From Candidatus Gastranaerophilales bacterium (GTDB taxonomy: Bacteria > Cyanobacteriota > Vampirovibrionia > Gastranaerophilales > Gastranaerophilaceae), in assembly GCA_910587815.1 (NCBI GenBank), contig CAJUNK010000001.1, positions 165,387 through 229,386 on the forward strand: 64,000 nt of DNA. The letters are read 5' to 3'. Position numbers and translations under genes: made by a program. Shown here piece after piece: positions 40,946-48,649 of the stretch (positions are counted from its first letter, which is position 1; each line of letters starts with the position of its first letter). The notes under the pieces were generated by a model. The model was not told the origin of the DNA. It made no database searches and saw nothing but the letters and a program-made list of their open reading frames with translations.

Positions 40946-41599
40946 ATGAAAAGACATTTTTTAACTGCTGCTTTAGCTGCAACGGTAATTTTTAGCGGGC
41001 TTTGCAGTACAGAAGCTGCTCCATGCAAAGTGGGTGAAAATAGCGGAGCACCTGTGCAATGTGCCGAAAAACAAGCTACACCAGGTGATATGGCAAAAAA
41101 ACCTGATATGAGGCAAAAACCAACACCGGAACAAATGAAGGCTATGATGGAAAAAAGGGTAGAAGAATTTAATAAAGCCCTTGGTCTGACTGATGCACAA
41201 GTTGCTCAAGCTAAAGATATCAGAGCAAAAGGGCATGAAAAAATGAAGCCATTAATACAAAAGAAAAAGGCAAAAATTGATGAAATAAGAGCCGTTATGG
41301 ATAATGATGATTTAACTGTAAAAGTTCAAGATAAAAAGATTGAAACACTTCGCAATGAATTAAAAGTGATTGATCAAGATATCCGCCAAATGAGACGCGA
41401 TAATGAGAAAGAATTTGTTGCAATTTTAACACCTGAACAAAAAGTAAAATATGAACAAATTAAACAAGAAGGCAGAAAGCATTACAAAGAACACAGGATG
41501 CCTCAAGGACCTGAAAATTTTCATTCAAAACGTCCTATGAACCATCCTATGCATGGAAGTCACCCGATGCACAAAATGGATATGCCAAATAGCAAATAA
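40946..41599 (+). CDS. Spy/CpxP-like periplasmic protein with His/Met-rich tail
   Basis: 217 residues. A signal peptide (KRHF ... STEA, cleavage near 25), an all-helical charged core with the LTxxQ-like repeats LGLTDAQVAQAKDIR and LTPEQKVKYEQIKQ, and a C-terminal tail rich in His and Met (MNHPMHGSHPMHKM) suited to metal binding. Spy/CpxP proteins act as periplasmic chaperones or sensors in envelope and metal stress. Third gene of the anti-sigma/ECF operon, 18 bases after the sigma gene, with GAAAGGGAAA as ribosome site. Confidence 0.8.
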   Translation: MKRHFLTAALAATVIFSGLCSTEAAPCKVGENSGAPVQCAEKQATPGDMAKKPDMRQKPTPEQMKAMMEKRVEEFNKALGLTDAQVAQAKDIRAKGHEKMKPLIQKKKAKIDEIRAVMDNDDLTVKVQDKKIETLRNELKVIDQDIRQMRRDNEKEFVAILTPEQKVKYEQIKQEGRKHYKEHRMPQGPENFHSKRPMNHPMHGSHPMHKMDMPNSK

Positions 41600-41628
41600 A
41601 TTTAGGAAATATTAATATTTTTAGATTG

Positions 41629-41660
41629 GCCGCAGGTTTTAGCATCTGCGGCTGATTTTT
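41629..41660 (+). terminator. Rho-independent terminator after the Spy-like gene
   Basis: A perfect 7-bp GC-rich stem GCCGCAG / CTGCGGC with a 10-base loop and TGATTTTTG behind, 29 bases after the stop. Confidence 0.85.
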
Positions 41661-41741
41661 GTTTAAAAAAACCCTTCTTTGAATAAAGCCTATAAGATAT
41701 GGGCAAAATACAAGGAAGGGCAAAAGCAATCAGAAGAGTTG

Positions 41742-41784
41742 AGGATTTATATTGTAATTATATAAATCCTTCATTGTTTTTTAA
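41742..41784 (+). terminator. Second hairpin and T-run before rph, possible end of a small RNA
   Basis: A perfect 10-bp stem AGGATTTATA / TATAAATCCT, then TCATTGTTTTTTAATT. With the CCCTTC ... GAAGGG pairing just upstream (about 41670-41720), this gap could hold a short RNA of about 100 bases. No promoter is identified with confidence. Confidence 0.4.
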
Positions 41785-41878
41785 TTGGATTAAACTACAA
41801 TTTTTTAAAAGTGTGAACAATACTTTTATTACTATACTTTTATGCTATAATTTTTAAAAACTTCGGAGGTTTGATTTT

Positions 41879-42574
41879 ATGCGATGTGATGGCAGAGAAA
41901 ATGAACAAATTAGAAGGGTGAGATTTACAAAAGGGTATACAAAACACGCACCAGGCTCTGTGCTTGCAGAATTTGGGGATACCAAAGTTATAGTTTGTGC
42001 CAGTGTAGAAAATGTAAAACCAAAATGGATGCCAAAGGATGAAGCTTCAGGCTGGATAAGTGCCGAGTATTCTCTTTTGCCAAGCTCTACAAATGTGCGC
42101 TGCCAAAGAGAGAGAACAAAACTTTCAGGCAGAACACAGGAAATTCAAAGATTGATAGGAAGAAGTATTAGAGCTTGTGTTAATCTTGAAAAACTTGGAG
42201 AGAGAACAATAACTATTGATGCAGATGTAATTCAGGCAGATGGCGGTACAAGGGTGGCGTCAATTTGCGGAGCCTATGTTGCATTAAATGAATTAATAGA
42301 TAAGATGCTAAAATCTGGTGAATTAACGGAAAATCCTATAATTGAACCTATTGCTGCAATTTCTGTAGGAATTAAGAATAATCAGGTTATGGCAGATTTA
42401 TGCTATCAGGAAGATTCCACAACTGATGTAGATGCTAATATTGTAATGAGTGCAAGCGGTAAAATTATTGAATTTCAGGCAACTGCTGAAGGAAAAGCAT
42501 TTACGCATGATGAATTAAACAAAATGTATGAAGTAGCGCAAAATGCCATTCAAAAAATAATTAAACTTTATTGA
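41879..42574 (+). CDS. rph: Ribonuclease PH
   Basis: 231 residues; phosphorolytic 3'-5' exonuclease trimming tRNA 3' ends. The family opening R-x-D-G-R (MRCDGRENEQIRRVRF), GSVLAEFGDTKV, the RTQEIQRLIGRSIRA phosphate-binding arginines and DADVIQADGG are intact. CGGAGG precedes the ATG by about 9 bases. Since the tRNA-Pro here has no encoded CCA, 3'-end trimming followed by CCA addition is expected, in which RNase PH may take part. Confidence 0.95.
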   Translation: MRCDGRENEQIRRVRFTKGYTKHAPGSVLAEFGDTKVIVCASVENVKPKWMPKDEASGWISAEYSLLPSSTNVRCQRERTKLSGRTQEIQRLIGRSIRACVNLEKLGERTITIDADVIQADGGTRVASICGAYVALNELIDKMLKSGELTENPIIEPIAAISVGIKNNQVMADLCYQEDSTTDVDANIVMSASGKIIEFQATAEGKAFTHDELNKMYEVAQNAIQKIIKLY

Positions 42575-44051
42575 TATCGTTTTTATTTTGAATACTATTA
42601 TTTGATTTTTCACTATCGATATTGATGGTGAAACTAAAGCTCATGCCGCCTTCTTTTGGGTTGTGGGCTTCAATTGTGCCGCCATGGGCATTTACTATAG
42701 CTCGGCAAATATAAAGACCAAGGCCTGTGCCAACTTTTCTATAGTCTTTTGAATTTGTTGAATATTTTTTAAATAAACTGTTTACATTGGATGGCTGGAT
42801 GCCAAGGCCTGTATCCAGCACTGTTATCTTAAAATTATCATTATTTTTTTCAACAATAATTTTGATTATTGAATTATCAAAACTGTATTCTGATGCATTT
42901 ACGATTAAATTTGATAATACTCTTTTTATTTCAATATCATCATAAAAAGCTGTTGTGTCATCTACATTTTTATAAGAAACTTCAATGGATTGATTTTTTT
43001 GGGAAATTATGAATTTTAGGTTTTCAACAGTGTTTTCAATTGTTGTTTTAATATCATTTTTTGTTTTTTGAATTTTTAATTTTCCATTTTCTGTTTTATA
43101 GTTTGTAAGCACGTTTTCTGCCATATTTTGCATATATTTATTTGATGCCATAATTTCATTTACAATTTCTCTTTGTCTTGGGTTTAGTTCGCCAAAATAA
43201 TCTTTTAATAATAAATCTAGCGCCTGAATTTGTGCTCTAATTGGAGTTTTTAGGTCGTGGGTTAACATTGCAATGAAATTTTCTTTTTCAAAAAGCAATT
43301 GATTATTTAATTTTCTTACCTTTAAAATGCCATAAATTTGGGCAATTACTGTTTGCGGGTCTATTGGTTTTTCAATGTATGCTAAAGAACCAAGGTTGAA
43401 ACCTTCTATTTTGTCCTGTTTTTCACCTGATGCGCTAATAAACACAATTGGTGTTTGTGCATTGGTTTCAGATGCTCTTATTTGTTCAGCTAATTGAAAG
43501 CCGTCCATCTCTGGCATGATGACATCAAGCAAAATTAAATCATATCTTGCTTCATCAATGTTTTCTAAAGCAGCTATTGGGTTTGTGTAACTTGTAAATT
43601 CAAATTTAAATGGTGAAAGAACATCTTGCAGCAGTTTGATGTTTTCTACAATGTCATCTACAATTAAAATTTTTGTGCCAATAAATTCTTCTGTTATTTT
43701 TATTTCATCTTTTTTGGAATTTTCATCCAAAAATAATTCTTCATCTAAATCAGATATTTTGTTAATGCAGGCTAGAACCCCGATTTTGCTTGCATTAATA
43801 AGAGCTTCTTTTGTAGATTTTTCTAAAAGAGCGTATATTTTTAAGTCTTTATTATTTTTGACAAATGCTTTTGCAAGGGTGCATTCGTTTTCATTCTCAA
43901 AATCAACCATGAGAATGCAAAAATTAATATTTGATGTAACCTTTTCTGTATTTAAATCTTCAAAGCAAACTTTTGTATTATGTTTGTTTAAAAATTCTTC
44001 AATTTCTTTTATACCCTTTAGGTTTGTGGTTTTTATAAGAATGTTTTTCAT
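42561..44051 (-). CDS. Hybrid receiver-histidine kinase
   Basis: About 496 residues from the ATG at 44051 (an ATG at 44084 adds 11). An N-terminal receiver-like domain lacking the phospho-acceptor context is followed by a true receiver domain (ILIVDDIVENIKLL ... YDLILLDVIMPEMDGFQLAEQIR), a HisKA domain with the phospho-His in LTHDLKTPIRAQIQ, and an HATPase domain with GTGLGLYICRAIVNAHGG. No membrane segment, so cytosolic. It ends tail to tail with rph, overlapping by 14 bases. A close paralogue of its kinase core lies at 48650-49600. Partners unknown. Confidence 0.88.
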   Translation of the reverse strand: MKNILIKTTNLKGIKEIEEFLNKHNTKVCFEDLNTEKVTSNINFCILMVDFENENECTLAKAFVKNNKDLKIYALLEKSTKEALINASKIGVLACINKISDLDEELFLDENSKKDEIKITEEFIGTKILIVDDIVENIKLLQDVLSPFKFEFTSYTNPIAALENIDEARYDLILLDVIMPEMDGFQLAEQIRASETNAQTPIVFISASGEKQDKIEGFNLGSLAYIEKPIDPQTVIAQIYGILKVRKLNNQLLFEKENFIAMLTHDLKTPIRAQIQALDLLLKDYFGELNPRQREIVNEIMASNKYMQNMAENVLTNYKTENGKLKIQKTKNDIKTTIENTVENLKFIISQKNQSIEVSYKNVDDTTAFYDDIEIKRVLSNLIVNASEYSFDNSIIKIIVEKNNDNFKITVLDTGLGIQPSNVNSLFKKYSTNSKDYRKVGTGLGLYICRAIVNAHGGTIEAHNPKEGGMSFSFTINIDSEKSNNSIQNKNDINKV

Positions 44052-44085
44052 ACCTTTATTAGGATAATAAAAGCAGACTAACATT

Positions 44086-44109
44086 AATATTAGACAGGTG
44101 TCTAATATT
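44086..44109. promoter_or_regulatory. Perfect palindrome between the histidine kinase gene and cimA
   Basis: Arms AATATTAGACA / TGTCTAATATT separated by GG. It lies directly before the histidine-kinase coding region and 7 bases beyond the cimA stop. It could be an operator or the stem of a weak terminator; no T-run follows. Confidence 0.4.
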
Positions 44110-44115
44110 TACTGC

Positions 44116-45732
44116 CTAACAGGGTACTATCGAATTAGAAATACTTTTTGTAATACTTTTTGCACCTTGTAGCATAAGACCGTAAAAAATACTATCTACT
44201 ATTGCAACGTAGGATGCTTCAATAATGTTTTCGCTTACGCCAACTGTATCCCATTTATGGGTGCCATCAGAGCTTTCTATTGTAACGCGCACTTGGGCTG
44301 CTGTTGCATCTTTTGAATCTAAAATACGAACTTTAAAATCATCCAGTTTAAAGTTTGCAACTTCAGGGTATTTTTCAACAATTGCTTTTCTAAGAGCTTT
44401 ATCCAGAGCATTTACAGGGCCATCGCCTTCTGAAACTGTGTGGATGATTTCATCTTCAATTTCAATTTTAACAGATGCTTCACTTATTGTTTTTTGGTTA
44501 TCAGATAATGTTATAGTATCGCCAATAACCCTAAAACCAAGGATGTTAAAGAAATTTGGCTGCCTATTTAAAACTTTCATACATAAAATTTCAAAACTGG
44601 CATCTGCTCCTTCAAAGGCAAAACCTTTCCATTCAAGTTTTTTAATTTCATCAATTATTTTTTTAATATCTGAATCAATGACATTTTCTATAAACCTTAA
44701 ATTATCCAGTTTTTCTTTAATTGATGCACTTCCTGCTTGGTCTGAAATTAAAAATCTGCGTACATTTCCAACTGAATTTGGGTCAATATGCTCGTATGTT
44801 TGAGAATTTTTCCTTACTCCGCTTGCATGCACCCCTGCTTTATGCGCAAAGGCGCTTCTTCCAACGTATGGCATAGAAGAATGAAGTGATTTATTTGAAA
44901 TTTCAGCAATTTGGCGTGCAGTATCAGATAATTTTGAAATATTTTCACCGATTACATCAAAATCTTTTTTTAATTGTAAATTTGGGATGATAGAACATAT
45001 ATTTGTGTTTCCGCATCTTTCGCCGTATCCGTTTATACAGCCTTGCACCTGGCTTGCACCTGCATCCACACTTGCTATCGAATTTGCAATAGCAAGGTCT
45101 GAATCGTTATGGGCATGGATACCAATTAAAGCCGATGGAATTAAATCTATCACAGCTTTTGTAATTTTATAAATTTCATTATTCATGCAGCCCCCGTTTG
45201 TATCGCAAAGAATTATTCTTTTTGCACCTGCCTGGTGGGCTGTTTTTGCAACAGATAAAGCGCACTTGGGGTTTGCTTTGTATCCGTCAAAAAAATGTTC
45301 GCAATCAAAGAAAACTTCCTTACCATTTTTTATAAGATAAGAAATACTTCCTTCTATCATATTTAAATTTTCTTCTAGCGTTGTATTTAGGGCTTCTGTC
45401 ACCTGAAAATCCCATGATTTACCAAATATTGTAATAATTCTTGCTTTTGATTGTGCTAAAGTTTTTAATACATTATCATCAGCTTCATTTATGTTTGGCT
45501 TTCTTGTGCAGCCGAATGCTGCGATTTGGGCATTTTTTAAATCATCATAATCAATTGCATCAAATACTTCATTATCCACAGGATTTGCACCAGGCCAGCC
45601 TGCTTCAATATAATGCACGCCAAGATTATCAAGTTTTTTGATTATTTTTAATTTATCTGAAACGGAATAATTTATCCCTTCTGATTGGGCACCGTCTCTT
45701 AATGTTGTATCATAGATTTCAATATGTCTCAT
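44116..45732 (-). CDS. cimA: (R)-citramalate synthase
   Basis: 538 residues. Condenses pyruvate and acetyl-CoA to citramalate, opening the threonine-independent isoleucine route. The catalytic block DTTLRDGAQSEGINYS (residues 8-23), metal histidines in IHAHNDSDLA and the NGYGERCGNTN motif belong to the LeuA/HCS family. The overall length and the C-terminal regulatory domain (about 395-510) with EGDGPVNALDKALRKA fit the CimA type rather than LeuA. Monocistronic, as far as visible. Confidence 0.92.
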   Translation of the reverse strand: MRHIEIYDTTLRDGAQSEGINYSVSDKLKIIKKLDNLGVHYIEAGWPGANPVDNEVFDAIDYDDLKNAQIAAFGCTRKPNINEADDNVLKTLAQSKARIITIFGKSWDFQVTEALNTTLEENLNMIEGSISYLIKNGKEVFFDCEHFFDGYKANPKCALSVAKTAHQAGAKRIILCDTNGGCMNNEIYKITKAVIDLIPSALIGIHAHNDSDLAIANSIASVDAGASQVQGCINGYGERCGNTNICSIIPNLQLKKDFDVIGENISKLSDTARQIAEISNKSLHSSMPYVGRSAFAHKAGVHASGVRKNSQTYEHIDPNSVGNVRRFLISDQAGSASIKEKLDNLRFIENVIDSDIKKIIDEIKKLEWKGFAFEGADASFEILCMKVLNRQPNFFNILGFRVIGDTITLSDNQKTISEASVKIEIEDEIIHTVSEGDGPVNALDKALRKAIVEKYPEVANFKLDDFKVRILDSKDATAAQVRVTIESSDGTHKWDTVGVSENIIEASYVAIVDSIFYGLMLQGAKSITKSISNSIVPC

Positions 45733-45879
45733 AGTTAAATTTTTAACATAAAATTAAACATTTGTAAAAAAATTTCAGATTTTCAGGCAATTTTTTCTTC
45801 TAAAAATTGTTTATTAAAATATAAGAAGTGTTTTTAAAAAACAATGTGTGGAAGAATTTAATAGGTTAGAAAAGTAAAG

Positions 45880-46362
45880 ATGGGTTTAAAAAATTATTTT
45901 GAACGTGTGTTTAAGAATTTAACTGCATTAGAAAATAAAATGCAAACAGGCTTTAGATTTTCGCAAAGTGAAATTAATGAAATTATTTCAACAAGCAGAA
46001 AAGAAAATTTGCAATTTTTTGAAAGCTTAGCAAGGATGCCTGAGCTTACTGCATTTGATGTAAGTTATCTAATGTCGTCAACTTATCTTACAATAGAAAA
46101 GATTGAAATATTTAAAAAAGCATCTTCACTTTATAAAGAGGATGAATTTAAAGCCCAAGGGCAGACATTTTCTGATTTCGTGTTTAGAATAGGTGCAAAT
46201 ATTGATAATTTAAATATGGAAAATTTAGAAGTATTTAAAGACTTGGTTCAATGCAAAAATGAACTTTATGATTTTACAAAAGCTTTGCAAAATCCTATAA
46301 AATACAAACATTCAAAAAGGAAAGAATTAAGTTTTGCCTTTCAAAATGTGTTTGTAGATTAA
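45880..46362 (+). CDS. Hypothetical helical protein
   Basis: 160 residues, no recognised domain. Predicted mostly alpha-helical, with alternating charged and hydrophobic segments (YFERVFKNLTALENKMQTGF at the start) and no signal peptide or membrane helix. No strong ribosome site, but the reading frame has normal codon use for the window. Followed tail to tail by the small membrane protein at 46364. Probably lineage-specific. Confidence 0.55.
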   Translation: MGLKNYFERVFKNLTALENKMQTGFRFSQSEINEIISTSRKENLQFFESLARMPELTAFDVSYLMSSTYLTIEKIEIFKKASSLYKEDEFKAQGQTFSDFVFRIGANIDNLNMENLEVFKDLVQCKNELYDFTKALQNPIKYKHSKRKELSFAFQNVFVD

Positions 46363-46363
46363 A

Positions 46364-46492
46364 TTATTTGTGCTTGTCAGCTTTAGGTTCTGCGGGGGGA
46401 GTCAAAAGGTGAGCAACATAGGGTATCATAATAAGCAGTCCGACTGCCGCAATTCCTTCTGCTATATAGCATAATAAATCAATTGTATTCAT
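46364..46492 (-). CDS. 42-residue single-pass membrane protein
   Basis: A short gene reading MNTIDLLCYIAEGIAAVGLLIM..., one hydrophobic helix, then a Pro-containing basic/acidic tail ending ADKHK. AAAGGAAAA precedes the ATG. The ATG overlaps the stop of the 80-residue membrane protein (46489-46492, ATGA), so the two are translationally coupled, which supports that it is real. Function unknown. Confidence 0.6.
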   Translation of the reverse strand: MNTIDLLCYIAEGIAAVGLLIMIPYVAHLLTPPAEPKADKHK

Positions 46493-46731
46493 CTTATTTT
46501 CCTTTGTTTATAAAGATATTCGTTAAGTTCAATATTGTTTTTCTTGAAACTGTTTACAAAAACTGCAAGAAAGAAAAAACCTATTACGATAAAAAAGAAT
46601 TTCCAAAATGAATTTTGGACAAAAAATAGTCCGACAATTCCGCCTGATAATACGGTTATTAGAGTTGTGAGTAATTGTCTTAATAAAAAACAATTTTGAA
46701 CCTTATATTCTTCAATTTTATCTTGTTCCAT
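46489..46731 (-). CDS. 80-residue two-helix membrane protein
   Basis: 80 residues: a charged N-terminus (about 18), two hydrophobic helices (LLTTLITVLSGGIVGLFFV and FFFIVIGFFFLAVFV) and a basic tail. Pattern reminiscent of small holin-like or ATP-synthase-associated proteins, but no family is recognised. First gene of a two-gene operon with the 42-residue protein, divergent from the DNA glycosylase gene. Confidence 0.6.
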   Translation of the reverse strand: MEQDKIEEYKVQNCFLLRQLLTTLITVLSGGIVGLFFVQNSFWKFFFIVIGFFFLAVFVNSFKKNNIELNEYLYKQRKIR

Positions 46732-46745
46732 AGCAGGTATTATAC

Positions 46746-46758
46746 CACATTTTGTATA
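46746..46758 (+). promoter_or_regulatory. CACATTTTGTATA promoter-like motif
   Basis: Lies in the divergent region between the small membrane-protein operon and the DNA glycosylase. The same 13 bases occur at 60462-60474 (plus) and, inverted, at 60294-60306, both in another divergent promoter region. May be an operator overlapping a -10 box (TATAGT). Confidence 0.35.
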
Positions 46759-46788
46759 GTATTAATATGTTTTTGTTATGATTTTGGT

Positions 46789-47301
46789 ATGAGTGAGTGC
46801 AAAAGTTTTAGTGCAAAAGTTAATAATAATTCAAAAATTTTAATATTAGGTTCTATGCCTGGTGAAAAATCTTTAATGGAAACACAGTATTATGCGCATC
46901 CATATAACAGATTTTGGAAAATTATGGGGATTTTATGCAAAGAAGATAATATGGTAGCATTTTCTTATGAAGATAGGATTAATGTGCTTTTAAGATGCGG
47001 GTTTGCACTTTGGGATGTAATTGGAAAATGCAGGCGTGATGGAAGCCTTGATAGTGCGATAAAAGATGAGATGCCAAATGATATCAAAGGATTATTGAAA
47101 AAATATCCCAATATTAAAATAATTTGTCTGAATGGGAACAAGGCATTTTCTTCTTTTAAGAAATATTTTCCTGAAATTTTAGAGGATAAAAAATATTCTG
47201 TGCATGGTCTACCATCCACAAGCCCTGCTAATGCGCGTTATAGAATGGATGATTTATTAAAATGCTGGGGCAAGGTGATTATAAGTGCTCCAAAATTCTG
47301 A
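46789..47301 (+). CDS. Hypoxanthine-DNA glycosylase (UDG superfamily, family 6-like)
   Basis: 170 residues from ATG 46789, which starts right before the conserved fold; the longer frame to 46696 runs through the promoter region. Motif 1 ILGSMPGEKSLMETQYYAHPYNRFWKIMG and the late HGLPSTSPANARY block are typical of DNA-deoxyinosine glycosylases. The enzyme excises hypoxanthine arising from adenine deamination, cytosolic base-excision repair. Its end overlaps the next, converging gene by 23 bases. Confidence 0.85.
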   Translation: MSECKSFSAKVNNNSKILILGSMPGEKSLMETQYYAHPYNRFWKIMGILCKEDNMVAFSYEDRINVLLRCGFALWDVIGKCRRDGSLDSAIKDEMPNDIKGLLKKYPNIKIICLNGNKAFSSFKKYFPEILEDKKYSVHGLPSTSPANARYRMDDLLKCWGKVIISAPKF

Positions 47302-47845
47302 AAAATTCAAATATTGCACTATTGCATTCTTGATTATAAGCTTTTAAGGCTATTTGTTCTTTTGAATTATTTAAGCCAAGCGTTAATATTTTTTTAGGGT
47401 CATATTTCATTGCATATTCTGAAAATGAATACGGTTCATAAACATCAAGTGTTACACCGTTTTTAAATTCGCAAAAAGCACTGCCTATTGTTTTTGAAGT
47501 TTTTGCCACATTTTTATCTGCAATTTGTTGTTCTAAGTATTTTTTAATATTTTTCACACATTCCAGTGTTGCTTTTTGGGTATCAACGGATGAATTAAAC
47601 TGAAGCGCTTGGTCTGCTTGGGATTTTCCTATAAAACCAAGAACAGGCTTTTTAAAATCGCTTGTACTTTTATATATGGGAATATTATCTGTGCCTACAA
47701 TTTCTAAAAATTTTTCATTGATTTTTTGAGCGGCTTTTTGGGTGGTTTTTTCAAATGTATCGCTCATTGTTCCTGTTTGAAGTTTTTTAGCTGCGGGTTT
47801 TGAAATTTTGGTTGTGACGGTTTGTCCTAATTTTGAAATATTCAT
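47279..47845 (-). CDS. Hypothetical protein
   Basis: 188 residues, Lys/Thr/Gln-rich N-terminus (ISKLGQTVTTKISKPAAKKLQTG), then a mixed alpha/beta part with two cysteines. No signal peptide, membrane helix or known domain. Its AAAGAAAAAATG start context is weak. Probably lineage-specific. Confidence 0.5.
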   Translation of the reverse strand: MNISKLGQTVTTKISKPAAKKLQTGTMSDTFEKTTQKAAQKINEKFLEIVGTDNIPIYKSTSDFKKPVLGFIGKSQADQALQFNSSVDTQKATLECVKNIKKYLEQQIADKNVAKTSKTIGSAFCEFKNGVTLDVYEPYSFSEYAMKYDPKKILTLGLNNSKEQIALKAYNQECNSAIFEFFRILEHL

Positions 47846-48008
47846 TTTTTCTTTCTTTGTCGCGGTTTTATTTTATATAAAACGCAAATTTTAAAATTAT
47901 TGTCTTTTGTTAATTTAATTTCTTATTTAGCATATATTGACATGAGGGTATGTTATTGTTATTGTTAAATAGTTGAAAATTTAATAATTTGATTTAGAAA
48001 TTTTTCGA

Positions 48009-48070
48009 GACGTAGCGCCTTTGAAATGAAAGCTTTCAAACAAAATAAGGTAGCTTGCTACCAAACTGCG
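48009..48070. repeat. tRNA-Pro 5' fragments upstream of the tRNA
   Basis: GACGTAGCGC at 48009-48018 repeats tRNA bases 48109-48118 directly. GCTACCAAACTGCG at 48057-48070 is the exact inverse complement of tRNA bases 48116-48129 (the D-arm). The inverted copy could pair with the D-arm across a 45-base loop. Confidence 0.65.
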
Positions 48071-48105
48071 TTTTGAATAATTTGAAAATTGAATAGATTT
48101 TATTT

Positions 48106-48179
48106 CGGGACGTAGCGCAGTTTGGTAGCGCACCTCGCTTGGGACGAGGGGGTCGCAGGTTCAAATCCTGTCGTCCCGA
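48106..48179 (+). tRNA. tRNA-Pro (UGG)
   Basis: 74 bases forming a full cloverleaf: acceptor CGGGACG/CGTCCCG, D-stem GCGC/GCGC, anticodon stem CCTCG/CGAGG with loop CTTGGGA (anticodon TGG), T-stem GCAGG/CCTGT with loop TTCAAAT, discriminator A. The CCA end is not encoded. It is flanked on both sides by inverted fragments of itself. Confidence 0.95.
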
Positions 48180-48192
48180 ATTTTTTATGGGA
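48172..48192 (+). terminator. Possible terminator overlapping the tRNA-Pro 3' end
   Basis: GTCCC (tRNA acceptor strand) and GGGAC with AATTTTTTAT between can pair, and an A/T tract follows. It would compete with the acceptor stem, so it may be only a by-product of the tRNA-derived repeats. Confidence 0.3.
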
Positions 48193-48499
48193 CAAAAATA
48201 ACTACAGGATTTGAACCGTTTGCAAAGTCTTACATTTTCTTCACAAGGGTCCAGAAAAGTCCTTATCGTCCCGAATTTTTTGTGTTTTTCCTGCGACCCT
48301 GTGGGGTCTCTTATTTAACTTCGCGCAAGGCGCTCAGTGGCAAATCCTGCCCCAACCGAATTTTTTATGGGACAAAAATAACTACAGGATTTGAACCGTT
48401 TGCAAAGTCTTACATTTTCTTCACAAGGGTCCAGAAAAGTCCTTATCGTCCCGAATTTTTTGTGTTTTTCCTGCGACCCTGTGGGGTCTCTTATTTAGC
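48181..48499. repeat. Imperfect 180-bp tandem repeat containing inverted tRNA-Pro fragments
   Basis: 48181-48317 and 48361-48497 are virtually identical at a period of exactly 180 bases, then diverge. Each copy contains ACAGGATTTGAACC (48204-48217 in the first), the inverse complement of the T-arm (48158-48171), and TCGTCCCGAATTTTTT, the tRNA 3' end plus flank. An 89-codon frame inside spans the repeat but has no coding character. Looks like repeated integration, excision or slippage at a tRNA 3' end. The remaining gap (47846-48008 and 48500-48649) shows only AT-rich promoter-like sequence. Confidence 0.75.
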
Positions 48500-48649
48500 T
48501 TTGTGCAAATACTTTATGATATTTGGCCAGTTTATTACTCTATTTATATGATTTTACATAGAAACATTAAGCTTTTTAAAGTTTTTCTTAAAATTTGTAT
48601 TATAATTTATAATTAGGTTACAATGTTTTATCATTAATAGTATGGATAA

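Noticed and set aside
48181..48499. CRISPR-like repeat array
   Set aside because: Only two copies, a 137-base repeat at a 180-base period, no short palindromic repeats with unique spacers and no cas genes nearby.
48282..48551. An 89-codon plus-strand frame inside the tRNA-Pro repeat region
   Set aside because: It is created by the 180-bp tandem repeat, encodes the same junk twice, has no ribosome site and resembles no protein.
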